Part shown: positions 10,707 through 19,632 of the stretch, piece by piece
Numbering within the stretch: position 1 is the first letter of the stretch
How the letters are laid out: each line of letters starts with the position of its first letter
Source: Ureibacillus thermophilus
GTDB taxonomy: Bacteria > Bacillota > Bacilli > Bacillales_A > Planococcaceae
Length of the DNA stretch: 64,000 nt
Direction of reading: 5' to 3'
NCBI RefSeq assembly: GCF_004331915.1
Contig: NZ_CP036528.1
Span: forward strand, 1,931,145-1,995,144
Program-made: the position numbers and the translations under genes
The notes under the pieces: generated by a model
Database searches by the model: none
What the model saw: only the letters and a program-made list of their open reading frames with translations
What the model was told of the DNA's origin: nothing

Positions 10707-11657
10707 ATGAAATGCCGTTTGCGTAACTTGCTTGCTTATCTATTGTTGATGTTCGCCCTTTTATCACCTTCTGCTGTAGCTGAAGCCAAAAAATTAATAC
10801 CAATGGGTGAATCGATTGGAATACAAATGGAATTGCCATTTGTCTATGTTGCCCACGATGTGTTGCTGCCAAATGGCCAATGGCTGAAAAAAGGGGATAT
10901 TATAAAAGAAGTCAACGGCAAAAAGATTGATTCGCTGGAAAAGTTTGAGGAATTCATATCAGGAGAAGAAATCACCCTGACCATCGAAAAAGGTACCAAT
11001 CAAAGCAGAACGATTAAACTGACGAATGATCAGGCAAATAATATTCTTCCCTTTCTAAAAGATGAAACGGATGGCATTGGGACATTGACCTTCATCGATC
11101 CTGAGTCGAAAGAATACGGAGCATTAGGTCATCAAATTATCGATGGTGTTTTAAACAGGCCACCTGAATTTACAGATGGTTCTATTTTTTTAGCTTCCAT
11201 TGAGCAAATCAAAAAGTCCAGCCCAGGGAACCCCGGTTATAAAATATCAGTCATCAATACGGATGATATTCGCCTTGGAAATATTGACTCGAATGAATTG
11301 TACGGCATTTTTGGCCACTGGGAATCTGATATAAATCAAATTATGCGTAAACCTATAGAGATTATGTATGATGACGAAATTCAATTAGGAAAAGCTGAAC
11401 TATTAACTGCCATTGAAGGGTCAAAGGTCGAATCCTTTCAAATAGAAATCGTAAAAATTGAAGACAATTATTTGCAGTTTGAAATAACGGATCAAAACCT
11501 GTTATCTAAAACCGGCGGCATTTTGCAAGGGATGAGTGGAAGTCCGATTTTACAAAATGGAAAGTTTGTAGGCGCTGTAACCCATATGTTTGTCGAACAA
11601 CCTGCTAGAGGTGCAGCCATTACCTTATCAGAAATGCTAAAGAAGAAACCGGATTAG
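10707..11657 (+). CDS. spoIVB: SpoIVB serine peptidase (S55), PDZ-containing
   Basis: Forespore-secreted protease that triggers pro-sigma-K processing in the mother cell by cleaving SpoIVFA. 316 residues. Residues 1-26 form a signal peptide/anchor, about 30-110 a PDZ domain (LPNGQWLKKGDIIKEVNGKKI), and the remainder the S55 peptidase, with the His of GALGHQI and the Ser of GMSGSPIL as catalytic residues. It is about 110 residues shorter than B. subtilis SpoIVB as I recall it, missing sequence around the N-terminal and linker region. Strong AGGAGGTGG ribosome binding site. It is followed by a terminator and spo0A, the conserved sporulation pair. Confidence 0.92.
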   Translation: MKCRLRNLLAYLLLMFALLSPSAVAEAKKLIPMGESIGIQMELPFVYVAHDVLLPNGQWLKKGDIIKEVNGKKIDSLEKFEEFISGEEITLTIEKGTNQSRTIKLTNDQANNILPFLKDETDGIGTLTFIDPESKEYGALGHQIIDGVLNRPPEFTDGSIFLASIEQIKKSSPGNPGYKISVINTDDIRLGNIDSNELYGIFGHWESDINQIMRKPIEIMYDDEIQLGKAELLTAIEGSKVESFQIEIVKIEDNYLQFEITDQNLLSKTGGILQGMSGSPILQNGKFVGAVTHMFVEQPARGAAITLSEMLKKKPD

Positions 11658-11664
11658 TATTGAA

Positions 11665-11700
11665 AGACTACATCAGCGGTATCTGATGTAGTCTTTTTTT
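11665..11700 (+). terminator. Rho-independent terminator after spoIVB
   Basis: AGACTACATCAG and CTGATGTAGTCT form a perfect 12-base stem with a 6-base loop, followed directly by seven T residues. One of the clearest terminators in the window. Confidence 0.92.
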
Positions 11701-11822
11701 GATTTTTTTATTGAAATTATACGATGGAAAATTTTCTAAAAGAACAAAATTTGTCAAATCTGAGAGAATCTTTACGACTACTTGCTTATTTTTCTGTTTG
11801 ATGGAAGGTATTACTAAAAAAA

Positions 11823-11865
11823 TGTCGAAAAGAATATTGTCAAAACTATGACATATTGATGTAAT
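11823..11865 (+). promoter_or_regulatory. spo0A promoter with an upstream 0A box
   Basis: A sigma-A-type promoter TTGTCA-N17-TGTAAT (11837-11865) has one mismatch in each hexamer. TGTCGAA, a perfect 0A box, occupies 11823-11829, ending seven bases before the -35 box. This position suits direct binding by phosphorylated Spo0A, i.e. autoregulation. Boxes are seen; regulation is inferred from B. subtilis. Confidence 0.6.
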
Positions 11866-11910
11866 AAAAATGCATTTTTTGGGAGAAGGTCTAATAAGGG
11901 GGAATTTGCA

Positions 11911-12702
11911 TTGTCAAAAATTAGGGTTGCTATTGCCGATGATAATCGTGATCTAGTAAAAACAATGGAACAATATTTCGAAAATCATTCAGACATTGAA
12001 ATTGTTGGGACTGCATCGAACGGGAAATTGTGTCTAAATATGTTAGAAGAATGCAAACCGGATATTTTATTGCTGGATATCATTATGCCTCATCTGGACG
12101 GTTTAGGAGTACTTCAAGAAATGCATAAAGATGATTGTTTCCTCGATACACAAGTGATCATGTTGACGGCTTTTGGACAAGAAGACGTCATGAAACAAGC
12201 CGTTACATACGGAGCTTCCTACTTTATGTTAAAACCTTTCGAGTTTGAACAACTTGTACAAAAAATATTGCATTGTGCAAATCAAAAAAGAGAATCTATC
12301 AAAAGACATAGTGTTTTACAGCCTGAAACAACAGGAAAAGTCAATCAGCGACAATTGGATACAACCATTACATCCATTATTAAGGAAATTGGCGTTCCAG
12401 CGCATATCAAAGGCTATGCTTATTTAAGAGAAGCGATTCAAATGGTCTATCACGATATAGATTTATTAGGTTCTGTAACGAAAATTTTGTATCCAGAAAT
12501 TGCGAAAAAATTTGGAACAACACCATCTCGAGTGGAGAGAGCCATTCGTCATGCTATTGAAGTGGCATGGAACCGTGGAAATTACGAGTCCATCTCTCAA
12601 ATGTTCGGATATACTGTCCACCATTTAAAGTCGAAACCTACGAATTCAGAATTCATTGCAATGATTGCTGATAAAATTCGCCTTGAATTAGTAGCTTCAT
12701 AA
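11911..12702 (+). CDS. spo0A: Sporulation master response regulator Spo0A
   Basis: Phosphorelay-controlled transcription factor that starts sporulation. 263 residues, full length. Receiver domain at about residues 3-120 with acidic pocket DD (10-11), phosphoacceptor Asp56 (LLLDIIMP), Thr of MLTAFG and Lys of LKPF. The C-terminal DNA-binding domain (about 150-263) has [19 protein letters not shown], the 0A-box recognition helix. Start is TTG at 11911 with AAGGGGG upstream; a TTG start is also used in B. subtilis. Divided from spoIVB by a terminator and its own promoter region. Confidence 0.98.
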   Translation: MSKIRVAIADDNRDLVKTMEQYFENHSDIEIVGTASNGKLCLNMLEECKPDILLLDIIMPHLDGLGVLQEMHKDDCFLDTQVIMLTAFGQEDVMKQAVTYGASYFMLKPFEFEQLVQKILHCANQKRESIKRHSVLQPETTGKVNQRQLDTTITSIIKEIGVPAHIKGYAYLREAIQMVYHDIDLLGSVTKILYPEIAKKFGTTPSRVERAIRHAIEVAWNRGNYESISQMFGYTVHHLKSKPTNSEFIAMIADKIRLELVAS

Positions 12703-12791
12703 AATGTTTCAAACCGTATTATGTGTCTTTTCACCTAAAGAAAGCGAGAAATGTTTCAAATTAAATTTTTAAGGGGTACTTTTTGCTTATG

Positions 12792-12818
12792 GTCACCTCT
12801 TTTTTGGGGTGACTTTTT
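12792..12818 (+). terminator. Rho-independent terminator after spo0A
   Basis: GTCACCTC pairs with GGGGTGAC (one G-U pair in RNA) around a T-rich loop, followed by TTTTTGC. Confidence 0.75.
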
Positions 12819-12878
12819 GCTTTTCTAAAAATGACGATTTTATATTATATTAAAAGCAAGGAAATATGAGGTGACTTT

Positions 12879-14447
12879 ATGGTGCGAATATTTTCTAATG
12901 AGTATTTCGAATTGGTTCAAGAAAACGAAAAAGTCTTTATTCGAACCTTTCAGAAAGGTTTTCCCTTAAAAGATTTTGATAAAATCATTCGAATGGTCGC
13001 AAGGTTTAAGTTAACAAATTTTTCTAACTTAAAAAATGCATTGCAAGATGAAACACAGACATTGATGGAAATCGGGATATGGCTGCCGCCAATGGAAATC
13101 GATATTTCCAAAGATAAAATGAAAGCATATTTAGTTGTACACGATTCCGAAATTTTAAAAAATGAAAAAGAATTTTTAAAAAATTTAAACGATTTACTTG
13201 AAAAAAATAAAATTGTTTATGGCATTAAAAATATTGATATTAGTTCAATTGTTCCCGGCAAAGCGATTCTTATTGCAGAAGGAACCGAACCAGTTAAAGG
13301 TGAAGATGCCAAAGTAACTTATTTAAAGTTGCCAGAAAGAAAACCGGTCATTCGCGAAGATGGGCGTGCAAATTATTTTGATATGAATTTCATTTTTGAA
13401 GTTAATGAAAATGATTGGTTAGGAGAAAAAATTCCAGCAAAACCGGGGATTACTGGAAAGAATATTTATGGTGAAGAGATACCTGCACCACCTGGAAAAG
13501 ATAAGCCCTTAAAATATGATCGTCATTCTGCTTATGAAGTGGAAGAAGACGGAAAAATTGTCATCCGTGCTTTAAATAAAGGGGTAGTAGAAGAAAAACA
13601 AGGATTATTATATATCAATAATCATTTGCCTATTTATGGCGATGTTGGATTGGAGACGGGAAACATCAATTTTGATGGTTCCATCACGGTTAGAGGAACA
13701 ATCCAAAGAGGCTTTTCATTAGTTGCGACCGGCGATATTTCCATTGAAGGATTAGAAGGAGTGACAGGTGCAAAACTCATTGAATCCAGAAATGGCGATA
13801 TTTACATAAAAGGAGGCATCTTTGGATTAGGCGAAACAAAGGTAATAGCTGGCGGGAATATATATGTAAAACACGTTAATGAAGCCAGTTTACGTGCCAA
13901 AAAAAATATTGTCATCGGATTGTATTCTTTAAACTCCCATTTGCAAGCGGATTCAATTTTATTAGATGAGGGAAAGGGCAAAATTATTGGCGGAACTGCA
14001 GTTGCCAAAAATCGAATCGTGACAGCGATTTCTGGAAACCGCTTCGAAAGGCGCACCGAATTAATTGTTCAAACGGTCAATCGGCAGGAAAGTTATAAAA
14101 TCATGCAACAAAAAGCAGCATTATTAAAATCAATGCAGGAAGAAATACTGAAATTAACAGAGAAAATTGAAAAATTTTCCGCTTTAAAAGAACGCATGAC
14201 CCCAGTTCAATTAAAGAGGGTGAAGGAATTACAGGAAGTATTGGAAGACAAAAAGCAACAAATGATGCAGGTCGAACATGAAATTCAAGAGTTGATTGAA
14301 AGTTTAAAGTCAACAGGGACTGGAGAAATTATTGTTAAAAAGGAAGCCCATCCAGGCACATTTATTCAAATAGGAAATAAATCATCATTATTAACCCATT
14401 TGACAAAAGGCCGATTTATGCTGGAAAAGGGCGAATTAAATGTATAA
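12879..14447 (+). CDS. FapA-family (DUF342) protein with polymer-type beta-helix core
   Basis: DUF342/FapA-like protein of 522 residues. The N-terminal part (about 1-160) is mixed alpha/beta; about 170-390 is Gly/Ile-rich repeated strand sequence (GDVGLETGNINFDGSITVRGTIQRG, GDISIEGLEGV, GDIYIKGGIFG) typical of the parallel beta-helix of this family; about 405-485 is a Lys/Glu/Gln coiled coil. No signal peptide, so it is likely cytoplasmic. The family is broadly distributed and functionally vague, with some members linked to flagellar or cell-surface assembly. Ribosome binding site GAGGTGAC. It stands alone between terminators after spo0A, a position not seen in B. subtilis. Confidence 0.8.
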   Translation: MVRIFSNEYFELVQENEKVFIRTFQKGFPLKDFDKIIRMVARFKLTNFSNLKNALQDETQTLMEIGIWLPPMEIDISKDKMKAYLVVHDSEILKNEKEFLKNLNDLLEKNKIVYGIKNIDISSIVPGKAILIAEGTEPVKGEDAKVTYLKLPERKPVIREDGRANYFDMNFIFEVNENDWLGEKIPAKPGITGKNIYGEEIPAPPGKDKPLKYDRHSAYEVEEDGKIVIRALNKGVVEEKQGLLYINNHLPIYGDVGLETGNINFDGSITVRGTIQRGFSLVATGDISIEGLEGVTGAKLIESRNGDIYIKGGIFGLGETKVIAGGNIYVKHVNEASLRAKKNIVIGLYSLNSHLQADSILLDEGKGKIIGGTAVAKNRIVTAISGNRFERRTELIVQTVNRQESYKIMQQKAALLKSMQEEILKLTEKIEKFSALKERMTPVQLKRVKELQEVLEDKKQQMMQVEHEIQELIESLKSTGTGEIIVKKEAHPGTFIQIGNKSSLLTHLTKGRFMLEKGELNV

Positions 14448-14492
14448 AAAAGCGTTCAGGGAAGAAGCTTTCTTTCTTTGAACGCTTTTTTT
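14446..14492. terminator. Bidirectional terminator between the FapA-family gene and DUF2627 gene
   Basis: AAAAAAGCGTTCA pairs with TGAACGCTTTTTT; each strand ends in a T run, suiting two converging genes. Confidence 0.88.
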
Positions 14493-14497
14493 GCCAT

Positions 14498-14758
14498 TTA
14501 TTGTTTCATTTCTTTTGTTTCCTCTTTCTTTTGGAATCTCGGTGCTACCCTTCCTCTTTTACGGTCTCTATGCAATAAATAGCCCGCAAAAAAGCCAATT
14601 CCAATAACGCTGAAGATGACTCCTGCTAAAAATTGGAGCCATAACCATGGAAATGGAGATATTAAATTGCCGTACAATGTATCTCTCATAAATTTAATCC
14701 CTGCACCTGCGATCAATGCTGGGATTAATAAGACGATAAATGCTATTAAACGGGCCAT
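14498..14758 (-). CDS. DUF2627 membrane protein (YqzF-like)
   Basis: 86-residue membrane protein. The ATG at 14758 is chosen because AAGGAGGTTAAT precedes it; an upstream in-frame extension adds 26 residues with no ribosome binding site. Two transmembrane segments at about residues 4-22 and 36-58, with GIKFMRDTLYG between them and LLHRDRKRG after the second, match the DUF2627 pattern of B. subtilis YqzF. In B. subtilis yqzF also neighbours the bkd operon, so this is a conserved linkage. Function unknown. It is divergent from bcd. Confidence 0.85.
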   Translation of the reverse strand: MARLIAFIVLLIPALIAGAGIKFMRDTLYGNLISPFPWLWLQFLAGVIFSVIGIGFFAGYLLHRDRKRGRVAPRFQKKEETKEMKQ

Positions 14759-14866
14759 GAAATTAACCTCCTTCGCAATTACTTCAATTTTACATTGTAA
14801 AAAAATCCTGTCAAGTTTCGACAAAAAAACGCCCATAATTTATTGGAGTGATTCATATAAATTATA

Positions 14867-14885
14867 TTAGGAATATATTTCCTAA
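14867..14885. repeat. Perfect inverted repeat in the bcd upstream region
   Basis: TTAGGAA-TATAT-TTCCTAA, seven perfect base pairs around five bases, with no T tract, so it looks like a dimeric-protein operator rather than a terminator. It lies between the divergent DUF2627 gene and bcd. The cognate regulator is unknown. Confidence 0.4.
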
Positions 14886-14893
14886 AAAGAATG

Positions 14894-14908
14894 AATAATC
14901 AGAAAATT
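14894..14908 (+). promoter_or_regulatory. CodY-box-like sequence upstream of bcd
   Basis: AATAATCAGAAAATT matches 13 of 15 positions of the CodY consensus AATTTTCWGAAAATT. CodY is the branched-chain amino acid- and GTP-responsive repressor that controls the bkd genes in B. subtilis, so the position before bcd fits. The same stretch also resembles part of a FadR-like site (GAATGAATAATCA), so the assignment is ambiguous. Confidence 0.45.
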
Positions 14909-15046
14909 GGGAAAAGAAGGTTTTCAATATTTCTAGTTGATAAATAGCAAAATTAAAAGTATTGTAAAGAAAAAAGATGTTACAAAATAGAAAATTTTAA
15001 AACGAAGCAGAATTTTTTGTTCATTGTGTATTTGGAGGGGATAATG

Positions 15047-16147
15047 ATGGAAATTTTTAAGTACATGGAAAAGTATGATTACGAACAATTGATTTTCTGT
15101 CATGATAAAAATTCTGGTTTAAAAGCAATTATTGCCATTCACGATACAACTCTAGGCCCAGCTTTAGGCGGAGCACGAATGTGGCCTTACAAGTCAGAGG
15201 AAGAGGCGATTGAAGATGCTTTGAGGCTCGCCCGGGGAATGACCTATAAAAATGCAATAAGCGGCTTAAATCTCGGCGGAGGAAAAACAGTCATCATCGG
15301 CGATCCGGCGAAGGATAAAAATGAAGAAATGTTTCGTGCACTAGGCCGGTATATACAAAGTTTAAACGGCCGCTATATTACAGCAGAAGATGTGGGAACA
15401 ACTGTAGAAGATATGGATATCATTTATGAAGAGACCGATTATGTAACGGGTATTTCACCGACTTTCGGCTCATCCGGTAACCCTTCTCCTGTAACCGCTT
15501 ACGGCGTGTATTTAGGGATGAAAGCGAGCGCCAAAGTAGCCTTTGGAAGCGACAGCTTAAAAGAAAAACGCATCGCTGTGCAAGGTTTAGGAAACGTTGC
15601 TTATCATTTATGTAAGCACTTACATGAAGAAGGTGCAAAGCTGATTGTGACAGATATTAATCAAGAAAGAGTGGAACGGGCAGTCAAAGAATTTGGCGCT
15701 ATTGCTGTAGAACCGAATGAAATTTACGAACAAGAAGTGGATATTTTCTCCCCATGCGCCCTTGGAGCGATTATCAACGATGAAACAATTCCGCAATTGA
15801 AAGCGAAAGTCATTGCCGGTTCTGCCAACAATCAATTAAAAGAATCCCGCCATGGGCAAATATTGCATGAAAAGGGCATTATTTATGCACCAGATTACGT
15901 CATCAATGCAGGCGGTGTCATCAACGTAGCGGATGAATTATACGGCTATAACAGAGAACGGGCGATGAAGCGGGTGGAAACAATTTATGATACTTTGATG
16001 AAGATTTTTCAAATGTCAAAAGAAGAAAATATTCCAACTTATCTAGCAGCCAATCGCATAGCAGAAGAGCGAATCAACAGCGTATTAAAATCTAGAAAAC
16101 AATTTTTGCAAAGAGAAAAAAATATTTTAAGCAAAAGAACATTATAA
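15047..16147 (+). CDS. bcd: Leucine (branched-chain amino acid) dehydrogenase
   Basis: NAD-dependent oxidative deaminase converting Leu, Ile and Val to their 2-oxo acids. 366 residues from the ATG at 15047; GGAGGGG lies six bases upstream, better spaced than for the ATG at 15044, and [15 protein letters not shown] is the known N-terminus of Bacillus leucine dehydrogenases. Substrate motif [12 protein letters not shown] and [15 protein letters not shown] with the catalytic Lys (about residue 80) lie in the N-terminal domain; [12 protein letters not shown] is the Rossmann turn near residue 180. It starts a five-gene operon feeding oxo acids to the Bkd complex. Confidence 0.96.
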   Translation: MEIFKYMEKYDYEQLIFCHDKNSGLKAIIAIHDTTLGPALGGARMWPYKSEEEAIEDALRLARGMTYKNAISGLNLGGGKTVIIGDPAKDKNEEMFRALGRYIQSLNGRYITAEDVGTTVEDMDIIYEETDYVTGISPTFGSSGNPSPVTAYGVYLGMKASAKVAFGSDSLKEKRIAVQGLGNVAYHLCKHLHEEGAKLIVTDINQERVERAVKEFGAIAVEPNEIYEQEVDIFSPCALGAIINDETIPQLKAKVIAGSANNQLKESRHGQILHEKGIIYAPDYVINAGGVINVADELYGYNRERAMKRVETIYDTLMKIFQMSKEENIPTYLAANRIAEERINSVLKSRKQFLQREKNILSKRTL

Positions 16148-16185
16148 GTGCTTAACGAGATTGATTTTGATTTGGAGGGGTGGCT

Positions 16186-17613
16186 ATGGCTAGAGAATAT
16201 GATTTGGTGATTATTGGTGGAGGAACGGGAGGATATGTGGCGGCAATCCGTGCTGCGCAATTAGGTCTAAAAACAGCTGTTGTTGAAAAAGAAGATTTAG
16301 GGGGCACCTGCCTTCATAAAGGTTGCATCCCGACGAAAACCTTCTTAAGAAGCGCTGAAATCTACAGAAATGCAAAAAATGCGGAACTTTTCGGAGTGGA
16401 AATTTCCAGTTTCCATTTGAATTTAAAGCAAATGCAGGAGCGCAAAATAAACGTAATAAACCAGCTCCATCAAGGAATCAAAGGGCTGATGAAAAAAGGA
16501 AAAATCGATTGCTACTATGGTACGGCAAGGCTTTTAGGCCCATCGATTTTTTCTCCCATTGCAGGGGGAACGGTTTCCGTTGAAATGAATGACGGTTCTC
16601 CAAATGAAATGCTCTTGCCAAAATACATCATCCTGGCCACAGGAGCCAAGCCACGCCCTTTCCATGGTATAGATTTTGACGGTAAAAGGATACTCAATTC
16701 CGATCAAATGCTCGATTTAGAAGAGCTTCCGAAATCCATGCTTATTGTCGGAGGCGGCGTAATCGGTATTGAATGGGCTTCGTGTTTAAGCGATTTTGGC
16801 GTGGACGTAACGGTACTGGAATATGGAGATCGTATTTTACCTCAAGAAGATGCATCTATATCAAAAGAACTGGAAAAACAGATGAAAAAAAGAGGTATTC
16901 AAATTGTTACCAATGCAGAGATAATTCCTTCCTCCATTGAAAAAAATATCCATTCAGTAAAACTTATTGCAAAAGTCAAAGGTGAAGAAACACATTATGA
17001 AGGGGAACAAATGTTAATTTCCATTGGACGGATTGGAAATATTGAAAATCTTGGACTTGAAAATACCGAGATTGAAACCGAATCTTCCTTTATCAAAGTG
17101 AATGATGTTTATCAAACGAAAGAAAAACATATTTACGCAATAGGAGATTGCATTGGCGGCATGCAGCTCGCCCATGTGGCAACGAGCGAGGCGATTGCTG
17201 CCGTGGAACATATTGCTACAGGGAAGAAGAAAACTGTAAATTACCGCAATATTCCCCGCTGCATCTATTCCTTCCCAGAGGTCGCAAGCATCGGGTTAAC
17301 CGAAGAAGAGGCAAAGAACCTTGGAGCAGATGTCAAAATCGGCATTTTTCCATTCCAAGGTGTTGGGAAAGCGGTTGTTTATGGTGAAACAGAAGGCTAT
17401 GTCAAAATCATTGCCGACAAACAAACGGATGATTTGCTTGGTGTACACATGATTGGGCCGGACGTGACAAATTTGATTTCTGAGGCATCCCTTGCATTTC
17501 TATTGGATGCGACGCCTTGGGAAATCGGTGAGGCAATCCATCCGCATCCGTCCTTGAGTGAAGTGTTTTATGAAGCAGCATTAGCGGCGGAGGGGAAAGC
17601 AATTCATTTTTAA
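16186..17613 (+). CDS. lpdV: Dihydrolipoyl dehydrogenase, E3 of the branched-chain complex
   Basis: FAD flavoprotein that reoxidises dihydrolipoyl groups of the branched-chain 2-oxo acid dehydrogenase, reducing NAD. 475 residues from the ATG at 16186 (GGAGGGG five bases before); a GTG at 16180 overlaps that site. FAD turn GGGTGGYVAAIRAAQLG, redox disulfide GGTCLHKGCIPTK, NAD turn GGGVIGIEWASC, second FAD motif IYAIGDCIGG and active-site HPHPSLSEVFYEAAL are all present. Between bcd and the E1 genes, where B. subtilis also has buk. Confidence 0.95.
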   Translation: MAREYDLVIIGGGTGGYVAAIRAAQLGLKTAVVEKEDLGGTCLHKGCIPTKTFLRSAEIYRNAKNAELFGVEISSFHLNLKQMQERKINVINQLHQGIKGLMKKGKIDCYYGTARLLGPSIFSPIAGGTVSVEMNDGSPNEMLLPKYIILATGAKPRPFHGIDFDGKRILNSDQMLDLEELPKSMLIVGGGVIGIEWASCLSDFGVDVTVLEYGDRILPQEDASISKELEKQMKKRGIQIVTNAEIIPSSIEKNIHSVKLIAKVKGEETHYEGEQMLISIGRIGNIENLGLENTEIETESSFIKVNDVYQTKEKHIYAIGDCIGGMQLAHVATSEAIAAVEHIATGKKKTVNYRNIPRCIYSFPEVASIGLTEEEAKNLGADVKIGIFPFQGVGKAVVYGETEGYVKIIADKQTDDLLGVHMIGPDVTNLISEASLAFLLDATPWEIGEAIHPHPSLSEVFYEAALAAEGKAIHF

Positions 17614-17641
17614 CTTTGTTCCGTGAAAGGGGAGTATGTCA

Positions 17642-18637
17642 ATGAATGATTTGCATCATAAAGAACTGGGCTTGACGGACGAAGACGTGATAAAGATGTA
17701 TGAAACAATGCTTTTAGCCCGGAGATTAGATGAACGAATGTGGCTGTTAAACCGCGCCGGTAAAATCCCTTTTGTAATTTCTTGCCAAGGTCATGAAGCA
17801 GCTCAAGTAGGTGCGGCCTTTGCTCTAGAACCAACAAGGGATTATATTGCTCCATATTACCGGGATATGGGCGTTGTACTGCATTTCGGTATGACGCCGA
17901 GGGAATTGATGCTATCAGCCTTTGCAAAAGGGGAAGATCCAAATTCAGGCGGAAGGCAAATGCCGGGCCATTTTGGCTACAAAGCAAAGCGCATTTTAAC
18001 CGGCTCCTCGCCTGTGGCTACCCAAGTTCCACATGCAGTGGGAGTGGCGTTGGCAGGAAAATTGCAAAATAAAAACTATGTTTCCTTTGTAACCTTAGGC
18101 GAAGGTTCAACAAACCAAGGGGATTTCCATGAAGGAGCGAACTTCGCCGGCGTTCATAAATTACCTGTCATCATGATGGTTGAAAATAATCAATATGCCA
18201 TTTCCGTACCAGTGGATAAACAACTTGGAGGGAAAGTGGCTGACAGAGCTCTTGGATATGGAATGTATGGGGCTTCTGTAGATGGCAGAAATCCTTTAGC
18301 CGTTTATAAAGTGATGAAAGAAGCGGTGGAAAGAGCCCTTAAAGGGGATGGGCCAAGTTTGATTGAAGCGGTGACCTATCGATTGACGAGCCATTCTTCC
18401 GATGATGATGACAAGTACCGTTCCAGCGAGGAAGTGGAGAAAGAAAGAGCCAATGATCCGCTTTTGCTTTTTGGAAAGTACTTAACGGATGCAAATGTGG
18501 CGACAAAAGAAACCCTTGAAGAAATGAATGCCAAAGTGATGGATATCGTAAATGACGCAACCGACTATGCCGAAAAAGCACCTTATGCACCCCCAGAACA
18601 TGCGTTGAAATATGTTTATTGGGAAGGGGATGAATAA
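17642..18637 (+). CDS. bkdA1: Branched-chain 2-oxo acid dehydrogenase E1 alpha subunit
   Basis: Thiamine diphosphate-dependent decarboxylase alpha chain; with E1 beta it decarboxylates branched 2-oxo acids onto lipoyl-E2. 331 residues from the ATG at 17642, which has AAAGGGGAG seven bases upstream (the ATG at 17636 would leave one base). The TPP/Mg motif runs GEGSTNQGDFHEGANFAG to ENNQYAIS (about residues 155-185). The phosphorylation-loop-like SHSSDDDDKYR near residue 250 is standard. The E1 beta gene starts right after the stop. Confidence 0.94.
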   Translation: MNDLHHKELGLTDEDVIKMYETMLLARRLDERMWLLNRAGKIPFVISCQGHEAAQVGAAFALEPTRDYIAPYYRDMGVVLHFGMTPRELMLSAFAKGEDPNSGGRQMPGHFGYKAKRILTGSSPVATQVPHAVGVALAGKLQNKNYVSFVTLGEGSTNQGDFHEGANFAGVHKLPVIMMVENNQYAISVPVDKQLGGKVADRALGYGMYGASVDGRNPLAVYKVMKEAVERALKGDGPSLIEAVTYRLTSHSSDDDDKYRSSEEVEKERANDPLLLFGKYLTDANVATKETLEEMNAKVMDIVNDATDYAEKAPYAPPEHALKYVYWEGDE

Positions 18638-18638
18638 A

Positions 18639-19622
18639 ATGGCGGTATTATCCTTTATTGAAGCAATCCATTTGGCGATGAAGGAAGAGATGGAGAGAGA
18701 TGAGCGGGTTTTTATTTTAGGGGAAGATGTCGGCAAAAAAGGGGGCGTATTTAAAGCGACTCAAGGATTGTACGAACAATTTGGAGAATGGCGCGTACTG
18801 GATACCCCCCTATCAGAGAGCGCCATCGCTGGTGTAGCCATTGGCGCTGCGATGGTGGGAATGCGTCCCATTGCGGAAATGCAATTTGCCGATTTCATTT
18901 TGCCGGCTGTAAACCAAATTGTATCGGAAGCGGCAAAAATTCGTTATCGTTCAAACAATGATTGGAATTGCCCGATTGTAGTTCGAGCGCCTTTTGGTGG
19001 GGGGATTCACGGCGCGTTATACCATTCCCAGTCTGTGGAAGCTCTTTTTGCCAACACGCCAGGGCTGAAAATTGTCATTCCTTCCACTCCATATGACGCA
19101 AAAGGATTGCTTAAAGCGAGCATCCGTGATGAAGATCCGGTTCTATTCTTTGAACATAAAAGGGCCTATCGGTTAATTAAAGGGGAAGTGCCCCTCGATG
19201 ATTATGTGCTTCCAATCGGAAAAGCGGATGTGAAAAGAGAAGGAGAAGATATAACTGTCATTACTTATGGCCTTTGCGTCAATTACGCCCTCCAAGCAGC
19301 AGAACGCCTTCAAGAGGATGAAATCAGTGTGCATCTATTAGATTTGCGCACCGTATATCCTTTAGATAAGGAAGGGATTATAGAAGCTGCAAGCAGAACA
19401 GGAAAAGTGCTTCTTGTGACGGAAGACAATAAAGAAGGCAGCGTAATGAGCGAAGTAGCGGCCATTATTGCAGAACACTGTTTATTTGAATTAGATGCAC
19501 CTATTATGAGACTCGCTGGACCAGATGTTCCGGCAATGCCTTATGCGCCGACAATGGAAAGATTTTTCATGATCAGTCCTGAAAAAATTGAGCGGGCGAT
19601 GAGGGAATTAGCCGCATTTTAG
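18639..19622 (+). CDS. bkdA2: Branched-chain 2-oxo acid dehydrogenase E1 beta subunit
   Basis: Beta chain of the E1 heterotetramer, completing the TPP site. 327 residues from the ATG at 18639; an in-frame ATG at 18630 overlaps the end of bkdA1 and is an alternative. FILGEDVGKKGGVFKATQGL (about residues 26-45) and RTPL-type DTPLSESAIAGVAIGAAM are TPP-side motifs; RAPFGGGIHGALYHSQSVEA follows near residue 115. The C-terminal transketolase domain starts near 195. Ribosome binding site GGGAAGGGG sits at the end of bkdA1, so translation is likely coupled. Confidence 0.94.
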   Translation: MAVLSFIEAIHLAMKEEMERDERVFILGEDVGKKGGVFKATQGLYEQFGEWRVLDTPLSESAIAGVAIGAAMVGMRPIAEMQFADFILPAVNQIVSEAAKIRYRSNNDWNCPIVVRAPFGGGIHGALYHSQSVEALFANTPGLKIVIPSTPYDAKGLLKASIRDEDPVLFFEHKRAYRLIKGEVPLDDYVLPIGKADVKREGEDITVITYGLCVNYALQAAERLQEDEISVHLLDLRTVYPLDKEGIIEAASRTGKVLLVTEDNKEGSVMSEVAAIIAEHCLFELDAPIMRLAGPDVPAMPYAPTMERFFMISPEKIERAMRELAAF

Positions 19623-19632
19623 GGGGGATTTT

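Noticed and set aside
11742-11835. Sigma-H promoter for spo0A
   Set aside because: Candidate GAAT -10 elements at 11765 and 11831 have no AGGAnnT at the required 14-base spacing, so only the sigma-A promoter and 0A box are reported.
14837-15046. Sigma-54 promoter before bcd
   Set aside because: No TGGCAC-N5-TTGCA sequence, and the activator gene bkdR is absent nearby.
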